Positions 9,860 to 20,519 of a stretch of DNA of 64,000 bases are shown in pieces. The notes beneath the pieces were generated by a model. That model did not search any database and was not told the origin of the DNA. It saw only the letters and a list, made by a program, of their open reading frames with translations. Numbering within the stretch: position 1 is the stretch's first letter; the number at the start of each line of letters is the position of its first letter. Where the stretch lies: assembly GCA_032622095.1 (NCBI GenBank), contig CP136064.1:39856426-39920425 (forward strand), read 5' to 3'. Origin of the DNA: Siphonodentalium dalli (Eukaryota; Mollusca; Scaphopoda; Gadilida; Siphonodentaliidae). The position numbers and the translations under genes are program-made.

Positions 9860-11110
9860 CTACCGCGTGCTTGGTTGTATATAAACTTCATGTTTTGTGT
9901 CATATCCAAAAAAATTTGCGACTATCTGAAAAAAAAGCACTACCAAGAAGCTAACGGTTGTCAAACAAAACACCAAAAACATGACCCAAAAGAATAGTTT
10001 ATCCACGACAGAACAAATTTCGCGCCACATTGCTCTGTTTTCTCTATGTTTCTGTGTGTTCTTGGAAATGGTAGGAGCTAGTCGAACTACCAATCGCCCG
10101 ATAAGAGACTCTGTTACCTCAACATCTTGGTGATACATGTTGATTGAAACAGCCGTCAGAAAAACAACAGCCGCACTTATTCCATTAATGAACACAAGGT
10201 ATATGGATAGTGTTGATACGTTTTCCCCACTTTTCGGAAGTGAGCTGGTTGTCATGCTTAAGAAGACAGCTTGAGAGAGCAAAACTGTGATGGCATATGA
10301 CAGCCTCTCGCCTGACTCAACAGGCACTCTGAAAACAATTAAATTAAGAAGCGAAAGCACCACCACTGGAAACATGGTCGTAACTATCATTGTATTTGGC
10401 TGTCTGCTAATTTTGATGGTGAATATCGCGAACGTGAGGTTGAAGTGTAGTTCTTGTTGGAATTTAGAGGTGGCTTCCGTAGAAACTACTCTCCATTCGC
10501 CGTTCTCAGTGAACAAGTATGTTTCCGCAGTTTTATTTTTTGACGTAGTCAGTTCTACATCTGGGTATGAATAATCCCAACAACCTATGGTTATATTACA
10601 TGTCTGAATGTCAAACGGGTATCGCGTTATATCCACACTGCAACTTGTTTTATAAACTCCCCCTGGATACCAAGCAACATGACCACTGCTGTTCAAGAAA
10701 ATTGACACAGCCTTACCTCCGTCAATAGGAAATAATCCATCGTGAAAATTAATAGTCACAAGATCCGGAATCCAGAACTTATCGCTTGGTAGAATTATGT
10801 CAGACAGTCCGTCATAATCTTCCGGATTCCACGTCATGTATTCATCCACCCATGTGATCTGGAAGAAACCACTTGTCGAAATATATTGAGATATTTCGTC
10901 AAAATTATTAATGCACATTAGGGTGAAATCAACAGTGAATTTGACGGTGTCCGAATCATTGAGGACTGGGCGAATATGTTGAGAGTGTTTTCTTGTTGTC
11001 AAGTCGTTAAACAATCTCATGCTCCTCGAAATTATCTCAGGCTGCTGTAAAGAGCGACGTGTTGTAAAGAGTAAAATACCCCAAAACAGCGTTTCTGCCA
11101 TGCGACCCAT
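9860..11110 (-). CDS. Cys-loop ligand-gated ion channel subunit (nicotinic-receptor-like), intronless
   Basis: A 416-residue pentameric receptor subunit for the plasma membrane. Residues 1-20 resemble a signal peptide (the Met at position 4 is an equally good start). The extracellular domain carries WVDEYMTWNPEDYDG (about 87-101), FWIPDLVTIN (113-121) and the Cys-loop C157-SVDITRYPFDIQT-C171. Four membrane segments follow: M1 about 241-262, M2 268-290, M3 299-325 and M4 372-395. M2 begins GERLSYAITVLLSQ, with Glu at -1' and Leu at 9', typical of cation channels. The vicinal cysteine pair of alpha subunits is absent from loop C, so it is not a classic acetylcholine-binding alpha subunit and the ligand is unknown. 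The M3-M4 loop is only about 45 residues. The coding sequence has no intron and lies antisense in a chitinase intron, next to a paralogue at 18669-19850. Confidence 0.92.
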   Translation of the reverse strand: MGRMAETLFWGILLFTTRRSLQQPEIISRSMRLFNDLTTRKHSQHIRPVLNDSDTVKFTVDFTLMCINNFDEISQYISTSGFFQITWVDEYMTWNPEDYDGLSDIILPSDKFWIPDLVTINFHDGLFPIDGGKAVSIFLNSSGHVAWYPGGVYKTSCSVDITRYPFDIQTCNITIGCWDYSYPDVELTTSKNKTAETYLFTENGEWRVVSTEATSKFQQELHFNLTFAIFTIKISRQPNTMIVTTMFPVVVLSLLNLIVFRVPVESGERLSYAITVLLSQAVFLSMTTSSLPKSGENVSTLSIYLVFINGISAAVVFLTAVSINMYHQDVEVTESLIGRLVVRLAPTISKNTQKHRENRAMWREICSVVDKLFFWVMFLVFCLTTVSFLVVLFFQIVANFFGYDTKHEVYIQPSTR

Positions 11111-11259
11111 CCTGGTGGGGTGATTATCTCCGACTCCTGCCCGGGGTGAATTTATTCAAATGAATTGCGAGCCAGATAATGATTCGAAGGTCATGTTTGC
11201 TTTTTTACTTCGCCTAATGGTTATAAATGGAAGAGTGATGTTTTCTATTGGTTTTCGCC

Positions 11260-11281
11260 GTTATACATTCTCCATATAATA
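11260..11281 (-). promoter_or_regulatory. Candidate TATA region of the first receptor gene
   Basis: On the minus strand TATTATATGG (11281-11272) and GTATAAC (about 11266-11260) lie about 150-170 bases before the ATG. The following GGCGAAAACCAAT is matched by GCCGTGAAAACCAAC at the same distance upstream of the paralogue. Conservation between the two copies is the main support. Confidence 0.35.
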
Positions 11282-13310
11282 ACTTTTGTATTGATTGTTT
11301 GATAGTGCTTACTAATTGTTACACCTTGTACCGGGTAATCGGAACCAACTATAATGTGTGGGCAATGTTTTATATAATGTGAGGGAGCAACCGTTCAGCC
11401 CCCGTTGTGATATTAACCCTTTGGCTGCTATACATCAGTACTTAGTAGGGGCATAAACGTGTCACACTGTGTATTATACGTCCGTACTGAGTACGTTCCT
11501 GCTTCAGCATACTGTGGGTCTCTCATAATTCATAACAGAAACTAAGAAATTAGTTCATCGGAACCATCGTATCTCGACCTTTGAACATGGTATGATTATC
11601 CAGGTTTGTGAATGATAAAAGCCATTCTACTGATACATTTTAGGGTTTTTTCGATATCACCGTTATATGTTTCTACTAGAAAATGGCCAGAACGCCAATG
11701 GCCCCGAACACGACGCTATGACGTCATTCAGCTCGGTTGATATGTTAATGCGATACAGGTAGTGGCAAACGTGGTCCTGTGATTTATGCCCCGACGAGCT
11801 ATTCCTCAACTAAAATCCTATGACGTCAGACGTTCTGTGGCTTCCGTATGGCGGCAGCATCCATACATTGCGTCATTATCAATTTTATAACGACGACATT
11901 AGTTGGTAACTCAAAACTATATCTTCATAATTTCCGCTTCCACTTCTTGACTTCAATTACATATTCAACATGAGACCTGACCTGGATTATACAGTTGAGT
12001 GCTCTGATTTGCTTATATAAGGTTACCCGTAGATCGTGTTTAATGTTATAAGTGCCGATGCACAGGGCCCTACTTCACAATCATGAATTCCAGCGTGACG
12101 GAATCACCAAATTTTACGGAATTTCACTTTTCTGTGGCCTATAAAATCTAAAATTATGACCAGTAGGGTACCGCTTAAAATAAAAAACATTGTACATACT
12201 ATACTAAGTTGTTTGATTATATACAACTATATGTGTATCATCTCACTCTGGGTCAAATTGTGTCCGTGACGGAATCACAAAAAAAGTGCCACCAATATGA
12301 GGGTAGGTCCGTACTATTGAAGAACCCTGCTCATTCAGCCAAGCTGACCTGGAAAAAGTTCCCAATTAGTAAAGTAGATACATTATACTTGCAGAAAAAA
12401 GCCGCATTGTCACACACTTGTGTGTATATTACTAGTTAACTCGGTTTGTTCGCCGTGACGGAATCACACAATGGGCGTGACGGAATCACCGTGCGATTTT
12501 TTTAGGTATAGTTTTTTGTGCAACAAGTGCGGACATTGTCATAAAAGCATACAACTTGGCACATGTGTATATTAGGTCCCACGTATTATTTTCAGATATG
12601 GGGACAATCACGAAAATACTTTCCATGGCAACGGTTGCTATGCGACTGTTTTTACCTTAGAAACGGGTTGTTGGTAGGGGTTAAACCGTCATTTTACTAA
12701 AATATATGTGCAAAAAGGGGATACTATGGTAATTGAGGCAGATTGTGATATGGGAAATGTGACAAAAATAACAATTCCACACATGCCTCACTATTAACCT
12801 AGAATGACCCTTGAGCTGCTTGAAAATGATATTTTGGTACATTTGACCTTATTTGGCAAAATATGAAATTATGCGTTTACTGCGCATGCGCGCATCATTG
12901 ATCCCCAATCACACACTATCTGGTGTTTACGAGATTGTATAGTGAGGGCAATGGCCATTCCAAAATATATTCATTGGATAGTAATAATGAAATACAGAAG
13001 AAGCAACAACATTCCCCAATGACATGCTAATGATGCAAATACCCATTATCGGTATCCATGGCCGCCTTTTTGTGGAATTCATGAATTCATCTTCCTAATG
13101 ACATAGGATCTGGTCCTGTAACATATACCACGCCAAGCTCAGGAGCTATTGGGAATTAGAGGGCGATGACGTCTGATGTTCTTTGGCTTCTGTCTTGTTG
13201 CAACATCAACTCAATGCACTTCCATGTGAGGAGGACATTGTGGACTAATTTCAGTAATTCAAGTAGATAAGTGAGTACTCAGGTACTTTGATAACTGCAA
13301 TAATATAGCA
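11282..13310. other. Upstream region of the first receptor gene, apparently expanded by insertion
   Basis: No gene is visible. Pieces near the gene (TTGTTACACCTTGTACC) and far from it (about 13085-13180: ATCTTCCTAATGACATAGGATCTGG, GATGACGTCTGATG) both match the compact region 20070-20290 upstream of the paralogue. The intervening 11.4-12.94 kb therefore looks inserted. It begins near TTAACCCTTTGGCTG at 11414, which resembles a TTAA-type transposon end, but I found no matching right end. Confidence 0.4.
12095..12489. repeat. Four copies of GTGACGGAATCAC
   Basis: The 13-mer occurs exactly at 12095, 12266, 12455 and 12477, all in the same orientation, and a partial match (ACGGAATTTCAC) follows the first. 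The spacing is irregular (171, 189 and 22). It is probably part of an unidentified dispersed element. Confidence 0.7.
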
Positions 13311-13775
13311 TTAAAGACACGGTTGGCCTTGGCGGTGGATATCCTGTGAAAATATCTCCACCCGTCAAAAACTTTGTCCGTATACAAATAAGAAATATCG
13401 CATAAACAGTATGTTATGGTCATATGTTTGACCATTGTTATGTAAACAAAAGCATAAAAAGTTACTTTTCTGGTGTTTGTTTATATTATGACGGTAAACA
13501 TAAAGCGCGTTCTTTGTTGGTGAATACCTGATATGGAACTAATAAAGAGCGTTTATGCCATTTGTGTGTGATTAGCCAGTAGCATTGTGCTGTCTTCTGT
13601 AACACAATCAGACTCTTGCTTAGGTAAAATATAGTAGGTCTTTATGATAGCATGTTGTTTACGCGATGGTCATGGTATATTTGAACGAAACTTTATGCGT
13701 TTCAATGTTTTTCTGTTTACGGTGTTTGGAACAAATATGAATATTTTCGACAATTAAGGCCGCACGTGCCCTTAA
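13311..13775. mobile_element. TTAA MITE family B, copy 1 (internally deleted)
   Basis: It begins TTAAAGACACGGTTGGCCTT and ends GGCCGCACGTGCCCTTAA. It shares most of its length with the elements at 21905-22405 (inverted) and 31804-32282 (same orientation). Relative to those it lacks a segment after CCGTCAAAAAC. There is no coding capacity; short frames inside it are chance. Confidence 0.82.
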
Positions 13776-16090
13776 ACGCCGATTGTACCATTTCAGAAAA
13801 TACCACGACTGATGTGCACAATTGTAATATTTATTCCTTTATCTGGAGCGTATTCTTCTCAAAACTCAAACGGCAATAATTCCGCTAACGAGTATTGTTG
13901 CATGTACTTCATAACGAACATAAGCATGCTACACGACGTTGCGGTGTGCCACCAATTTGGATATAAAATTTATGAAAATAGCGACTTTGAGCAGCGATAT
14001 TCTTTATTCATATATATATATTGGCCATTCATTGGTAATTAAATCCCAACATAAAGTTCCAAATTCAAGTTTTGAATAATTCAGTTATATATCAGTGCAA
14101 AACGTTCGCAAAACTATCATGGCAATATGGCAACACCGAAAAGTGTCTTCTCAGAAAAATTACCTCAACATTTAATTTCCCAAAAAATTAGAATCGCCTG
14201 GAAGACTGTATACTGTGGCCATTTTTCAGTTGATTGATCCATGCTTGAGTGGACCAGACTGCATATAGTCCATGCACATTATGTTTTACTACGGACAAAA
14301 ATCGGAGAAAGCTGTTTTCAGGGATTAATAAGAATATGTTTATGAACAACATAGCAAAAGTCCCCGAAAATCCGAGTTGAGCTTTTTAAGATATCATGAT
14401 TTTTCGGAATGTCCCAAAAAGGCCGCCAAAATCGAACGAAATAGTCATATAAGAGTGATCACACGCTCGAATGGTATGCGGAAGAATTATTGCAGAGTAT
14501 AAGAGCAACAGTCGATCAGAGATGTACGAATTCTCTCTAATGTATCTCACGAGAGAGCAAGTGAAAGCAGGGTCTCATACAACGGTTAAATCTGGACTTT
14601 TGGGCGCACAGAAACGGGACAAAAATACACAGTAAACGTACTGTTTATCGTGAATCGTGTGTTATATGTGTAATTAAACAGCTAAATGGAATTTAATAGG
14701 GATGTATACATTATGTGACCTTTTCTAGAAGCAGAAATATGTGTGCTCAGAGCAGTCTCACGAATGTGACCGACCATCATGTATTCTGATAAATATATCA
14801 TCAGACCTTTCAAAATACTATAGAACAGTATGAGAGGTATTCATAGAGTATGTAGATTTTATTGTGTGTGTCTCAAAATAGAAGTCATGGATACCTCCGT
14901 ACAACCGATGAAACATCAATATTTCGCTTTTGTCACAAGAATGCATGGTGGTATACTATGAACGCAATTTAGTACAAATTAGTACCATAGACTACCTTCA
15001 ATAAATTCTAAACTTGTCCAAAATTACCTCATACTCTGTGGCAGAGACTGTTTATAGTACTTTATATCTGGAAATAATAGTTAGTTATATTCACCAGGGT
15101 CACATACGAAATGTACTATCTATTCTGCAACCTCGTCACCGCGTTTATCCCCTCTCCCTAAGGTTACACATATCTGCTACACACACAACCATAATTAGCA
15201 ACATAGAGGTGAATGGCCAACACTGAAATAACAGATGTGTACGCTGATTACCTGATATTTAGCACACGTATGTGGGTAGTATTTGTAAGATATTTTTCAA
15301 ACAACACGATACTGAAAACTAATAGTGTACATTGTGCGGTAGCATATTCTAGTTGTAAAGTTCCGACTGAAGTAATTCGAACAAAATTGTCTACCAAGAA
15401 ACCGGTTTTATAGGAGCACGAAATTTAGTCTTACATAAAATGTAAGATGTGCTGTCACTTTGATCTGGTGAAATGGTATGCTTATCTATTGAATAGGTGT
15501 GTGTTTCTGTACAGGATAATAAACATTGCAACACTCTTGGTATAATATCACATACAGTGTTGAAAATTCCGGAAATGTAACTACTGTTTATACCGCAAGG
15601 GTACGCACTTCAGTTTCTGAGTCACATTCAATAATTAGTCATCATGCCGAATGAAACTACCACGCATTGTGTGGCGAAACATTACTTCATGTGTTGCATG
15701 CCGAAATTATTATTTTGGGCCCCAATGTTGGATGTATTCTATATAAGCAGTAATTCATTGGGATTTACTTGCGTTGCAGTGACCGACACATAATGCAGAT
15801 GGGTCTGTTTTAATTATCTGTATACCTTTAAAGATAATTAACAACATATTTGTATATTATCAATACGCATTTTCAATCCTAGGTGGTTCTACAATATGTT
15901 GCTTTCGCCGCGGCATGGCCTGGAGTTGTGGCCATTTTGACAGCCATTTGCTGTGATTGTATTATTCTCTCCGGTTCATTTTATTCGCTCCCATACTCTA
16001 ATTGCAAACAAACTGGTATACCTGTGTAACTTATATGCCACAATATATCGCCTGCCTGCTAAGTTGTTAGAATTTAGAGAAGGCTTGTGT
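13776..16090. other. Intronic DNA without recognisable features
   Basis: AT-rich sequence inside the large chitinase intron. Short open frames (for example near 13812, 15014 and 15213) have no similarity I recognise. I see no repeat copies elsewhere in the window. Confidence 0.5.
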
Positions 16091-16543
16091 AGGTTACACT
16101 GGTGTAAATATTTCCCATAGGCTTCAATGTTAACGTTTGTTGATCTGCATCAGAGGTCAAATGGAAACTGTTCAAACTGCCTTCGGATTATGTGAGCTTG
16201 ACATCTGTGGAAACTTTCCCAATAAAAAAATCAACACCGTCTAGCAGGGAATCCACTTCAAATTTTCGTTTTTTCATGACTAGGGTCAGTTCCGCACTAA
16301 AAAAATATTGTCATTTTTTCAATCACACTTAAAATTTCTAAACAGCCACAACAGACTTCACCTTTAATGAATGGGCCTCTTGGCAAATGAAGTTTGTGGG
16401 AGAATGATTCCTTGAATTTTTGTCAACAGTTTACATTTAATTCATGCAACCAATCACAGCCCAGAGTGTTTTAACTGTGAAACTCTATACTCCTCCCGCA
16501 ACCGCAGGGGGAGCTGCCTATAGTATTTACACCAGTGTAACCT
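16091..16543. mobile_element. 453-bp MITE, copy 1, perfect 20-bp terminal inverted repeats
   Basis: The ends are AGGTTACACTGGTGTAAATA and its exact reverse complement. A second copy of the same length lies at 17444-17896. I see no difference between the two on reading. TA flanks this copy (TA-GGTTAC...GTAACC-TA), but the second copy lacks TA on its right side, so the superfamily is unclear. It is non-coding. Confidence 0.88.
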
Positions 16544-17443
16544 AAAGCGATAGCCCGCTTTTTCGCGGAATAATTGTAACTCCCTACATTTCTTCAGAAT
16601 TGCCCATCAATGGAAAAAATGTGTTCAAAAACAATATCACTTCTGTGGTTCTTTATTTATCACACACAATTTAACCCCACCCCCTTTAACAAATTATTCA
16701 TCAAAAAAGCACAATTTTCCACCACCAGTCATGTTCAGGCCCCATTTTCACTCAGTTTTAGGGGTCTGGTGTTGCAAACTTGGATCAGCTATGGAAGACT
16801 GTACAATATTCTTTCCATGAGAGAACTTCTGGTGATGTGAGGTCATTGAATCCAGATCTGATCAGCTGAGCATCAAGCGCATGACTTTATCAGCACATTG
16901 AAGAATAAAATATGACATTTTCAGGTCTGCAAGGGTGATCCAAGATAACTGGATGTGGGTGTATATTGAATTAGTTGAATAAAGATATGCTCTCTTTGAA
17001 TTGCTGAAGCATTTTCTTAAATGTGTCCAAGTTTTAGTGCTATTAACCTTCAAATGACCATACCCACCAGTGGAAATGACACACTTTTATGATATATATC
17101 TGTATATCACTGGCTATAAAATCCAAAATACTTGTTAGATTAGGTTCTTATAACAATTGATATATGTGTCGTTGACATGCTCATGTTATGGGTCATTTGC
17201 ATTATCATGTGACTATTACCACCTTGAAAAAATTTGAAAATACCTTGAAAAATTGGCATTTTTTATGAAAAATCTTACTATTTTTTTGGCTGATGTTAGT
17301 GAAATAAGACATCAGCAGCAAGAATAGCCACACCATGCATGAGGTATTCATTGGACTGAAAGACCAGGCTCTGTAAAATGCATTAAAATGCTTTAAAGTG
17401 ACTCCCAGGAATCAAAAATGATAAAAAGCTATATTTTCCCTTT
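16544..17443. other. Spacer between the two identical MITEs
   Basis: About 900 bp without a recognisable gene or repeat. Short frames at 16610 and 16862 look like chance. Confidence 0.5.
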
Positions 17444-17896
17444 AGGTTACACTGGTGTAAATATTTCCCATAGGCTTCAATGTTAACGTTTGTTGATCTG
17501 CATCAGAGGTCAAATGGAAACTGTTCAAACTGCCTTCGGATTATGTGAGCTTGACATCTGTGGAAACTTTCCCAATAAAAAAATCAACACCGTCTAGCAG
17601 GGAATCCACTTCAAATTTTCGTTTTTTCATGACTAGGGTCAGTTCCGCACTAAAAAAATATTGTCATTTTTTCAATCACACTTAAAATTTCTAAACAGCC
17701 ACAACAGACTTCACCTTTAATGAATGGGCCTCTTGGCAAATGAAGTTTGTGGGAGAATGATTCCTTGAATTTTTGTCAACAGTTTACATTTAATTCATGC
17801 AACCAATCACAGCCCAGAGTGTTTTAACTGTGAAACTCTATACTCCTCCCGCAACCGCAGGGGGAGCTGCCTATAGTATTTACACCAGTGTAACCT
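17444..17896. mobile_element. 453-bp MITE, copy 2
   Basis: Same length, orientation and, as far as I can read, same sequence as 16091-16543. Its right end abuts a fragment of a Cys-loop receptor gene (17897-18010). Confidence 0.88.
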
Positions 17897-18010
17897 GTAG
17901 AAACAACTCTTCGTTCTCAATTAACTTGTAATATACTTCGGCATTTTTATTTTTTGACGTTGTAAGTTCTACGTTTGGGTATAATGAACATTTCCATCAA
18001 CCTATGGTTA
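17897..18010 (-). pseudogene. Fragment of a third Cys-loop receptor gene
   Basis: Plus-strand pieces GTAGAAACAACTCTTCGTTC, ATTTTTATTTTTTGACGTTG, AGTTCTACGTTTGGGTAT and CAACCTATGGTTAT match the antisense of the first receptor gene at about 10480-10595 (the loop-C region between the Cys-loop and M1). Only about 115 bp survive, with small indels, and the MITE cuts it off at one side. It is a decayed third copy lying between the two intact receptor genes. Confidence 0.75.
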
Positions 18011-18668
18011 TAATAAGACATCACGTGACACGTATTGGAGCAACAACATGCACATGTATGCTGTGATTTACTATTGTATGCGACTCATATACTTCAGTCC
18101 TCAAACTAAACCTAGTAATTTCGCATTTTTATCACGTTGCCGTATCTCATTATTCGTAGTTAGTATACACTTTGGGAAATGATAATGATTTCTCAGTCTC
18201 AGAATAGTCAAGCTTGGAATTTAATGGAGTTATCTGGTATTGGAATGCAAATACTCTCGATACCGATAGATGAAGGTGTCATAATTATGTGTGTAACAGT
18301 TGCAAATTGAAAAACCTAAGTTGTTTAAATAAAATGCTCAGGAATATATCACTAAATATGAACTTAAACAACTCAACTTTGGGTATCGCTCCAGAAATTA
18401 GTTAACCAAAAAATGTAGCCAGATATAGATAATTTTAAGGTTTCTAGCATAACCGATTAATCGATTATTTTCAAAGTTGTAATCGGTGTGTAGGGGTGTT
18501 TAAGCTTTGAAACGCTTATACTTTTGTCCCAGTTGATGGGAAAGGTTTCGAAACCGCCATTGGTAAAATAATACTTGAATCATTCTCGTTTCAACAATTC
18601 GTTTCTTTGTCGTAGCTCTATGTATGTCACATTGTAGGCTTAAGTGTCGTAACCAAACATTTTAATGA
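18011..18668. other. Region 3' of the second receptor gene
   Basis: No gene or repeat recognised. It would contain the 3' untranslated region of the minus-strand receptor gene; ATTAAA-like sequence lies near 18661. Confidence 0.4.
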
Positions 18669-19850
18669 TCATCTAAAACAAAGAACTACCAAGAAACATA
18701 CCGTTGCCAAACAAAACACCAGAAACATGACCCAAAAGAATAGTTTATCAACGATAGAACTAATTTCACGCCAAACTGCTCTGTTACCTCCGTGTGTCTG
18801 TAAATTCTTGGTAAGTCTAGGAACTATTCGAACTACTAATCGCCCGATAAGAGAGTCTGTTATCGCAACATCTCGATGATACATGTTGATTGAAGCTGCC
18901 GTCAGAAAAACCACAGCCGCACTTATTCCGTTAATGAACACAAGGTATATGGATAGTGTTGATACGTTTTCCCCACTTTTCGGAAGTGAGCTGGTTGTCA
19001 TGCTTAAGAATACAGCATGAGAGAGTAAAGCGGTGATGGAATATGATAGCCTCTCACCTGACTCAACAGGCACTCTGAAAACTATTAAATTAAGAAACGA
19101 CAGCAACAAAACTGGAACCATGGTCGTAACTATCATTGTATTTGGTTGCCTGCTAAGTTTGATGGTGAATATCGCGAACGTAAGGTTGAAGTGAAGTTCT
19201 TTCTGTAATTTAGAGGTGGCCTTCGTAGAAAGAACTCTCCATTCTCCGTTTTCAGTGAACAGGAATGTTTCGGCAGTCACGTTAAGTGACGTTGTCAGTA
19301 CTACATCCGGGTACGTGTAGTCCCAACAGCCCATGGTTATATTACACATCTGGATGTCAAATGGGTAGCGAGTGATATCCACACTGCAGCTGGTCTTATA
19401 GACTCCCCCTGGATACCAAGCCACGTGGCCACTGCTGTTCAAGAAAATTAACACAGCCTTACCTCCATCAATGGGAAATAATCCGTCGTGAAAATTAATC
19501 GGCACAACATCCGGAAGCCAGAACTGATCACTTGGCATAATTAGGTCAGATAATCCGTCATATTCTTCCGGATTCCATGTCATGTATTCATCCACCCATC
19601 TGATCTGGAAGAAACCACTTGTCGAAATATAGTGCGAGATTTCGTCAAAATTATTAACGCTCATTAGCGTGAAATCAACAGTGACTTTTAGTGTGTCCGA
19701 GTCATTGAGGACTGGGCGAATATGCCGAGAGTGGTTTCTTGTTGACAAGTCGTTAAACAATTTCATGCTCGACGAAAAGTTTTGCTGATAAGAGAGACGT
19801 AATGTGAAAAGGAAAATACAACAAAAGAGCGCACATGTCATGCGATACAT
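18669..19850 (-). CDS. Cys-loop ligand-gated ion channel subunit, paralogue of 9860-11110
   Basis: A pentameric receptor subunit, 393 residues from the Met at 19850. The open frame extends upstream to 20048, but the extra residues match nothing in the paralogue, whereas MYRMTCALFCCIFLF is a good signal peptide. It is about five-sixths identical to the other gene by eye. It keeps WVDEYMTWNPEEYDG, FWLPDVV, the Cys-loop CSVDITRYPFDIQMC, all four membrane segments and GERLSYSITALLSH in M2, with Glu at -1' and Leu at 9'. There is no vicinal cysteine pair. It ends right after M4 (VVLCFR), about 20 residues earlier than the paralogue. A one-base shift explains this, because the next frame reads MFGYDT where the paralogue has FFGYDT. 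It is intronless and antisense in the chitinase intron. It is probably functional, since the lost tail is extracellular and beyond M4. Confidence 0.9.
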   Translation of the reverse strand: MYRMTCALFCCIFLFTLRLSYQQNFSSSMKLFNDLSTRNHSRHIRPVLNDSDTLKVTVDFTLMSVNNFDEISHYISTSGFFQIRWVDEYMTWNPEEYDGLSDLIMPSDQFWLPDVVPINFHDGLFPIDGGKAVLIFLNSSGHVAWYPGGVYKTSCSVDITRYPFDIQMCNITMGCWDYTYPDVVLTTSLNVTAETFLFTENGEWRVLSTKATSKLQKELHFNLTFAIFTIKLSRQPNTMIVTTMVPVLLLSFLNLIVFRVPVESGERLSYSITALLSHAVFLSMTTSSLPKSGENVSTLSIYLVFINGISAAVVFLTAASINMYHRDVAITDSLIGRLVVRIVPRLTKNLQTHGGNRAVWREISSIVDKLFFWVMFLVFCLATVCFLVVLCFR

Positions 19851-20020
19851 CCTGGCGATATGAAGTAATGTTCGTGGTGTACCCGGAATGGATATAATTC
19901 TTTGTTGAACCAAACAGGGATTCGAATTACTCCATAGTTGAACAAAACAAGACCGGGTTGGCTTATACGTCGTGCAATGGTAACACACGGATGAGAGATG
20001 CTTTGTGTTGGTTTTCACGG

Positions 20021-20030
20021 CTATTATATA
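20021..20030 (-). promoter_or_regulatory. Candidate TATA box of the second receptor gene
   Basis: TATATAATAG on the minus strand, about 175 bases before the chosen ATG, followed by GCCGTGAAAACCAAC. A related block sits at a similar distance before the first receptor gene. This is also why the longer open frame starting at 20048 is unlikely: its first codons would lie at or before this box. Confidence 0.4.
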
Positions 20031-20519
20031 CCGACTGCATATAACCACTTTCCATCGATCGTTCGATAAAGTGCTGACAAATGTTTACACTTTGTACCTT
20101 ATAATCAACTACTGCTAGGGCGATGCGTTATAGAATTAATAGTGAGCATAAAAGTATTGGAAAATAACACTGAACAATGACATCAATCGTCAATTAATAA
20201 TCTTCCTAATGATTTGCATTGGATCTGGGCCTATAACGATATGGCGATCTGTTCGGAATTAAAGGCAAATGACATCAGAGTCAAAACAGGGACATGGCTA
20301 GAGTGTCTGTTGGTGACGTCCAACTTATTTGGGTCCATATTTTCATCTGCACCCCTCTTGTAGACCAAAATTCCCAACTGTGGGAAACTTCAGTTGCATC
20401 CCTTGAGTTTGAATTTTCCAACTGATGCATCTAACTTTCTAACTGGTTAGAACTTCAAACCTATTACCGCCCACCCCCCCCCCCCCCGGGAAATTTGAGA
20501 AAATTTATAAAAATGTTTT

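Noticed and set aside
10287-10574. 95-codon plus-strand frame
   Set aside because: It is an antisense shadow of the first receptor gene.
19851-20048. N-terminal extension of the second receptor gene to the upstream Met
   Set aside because: The extension is absent from the paralogue, starts before the candidate TATA box, and would bury the signal peptide.
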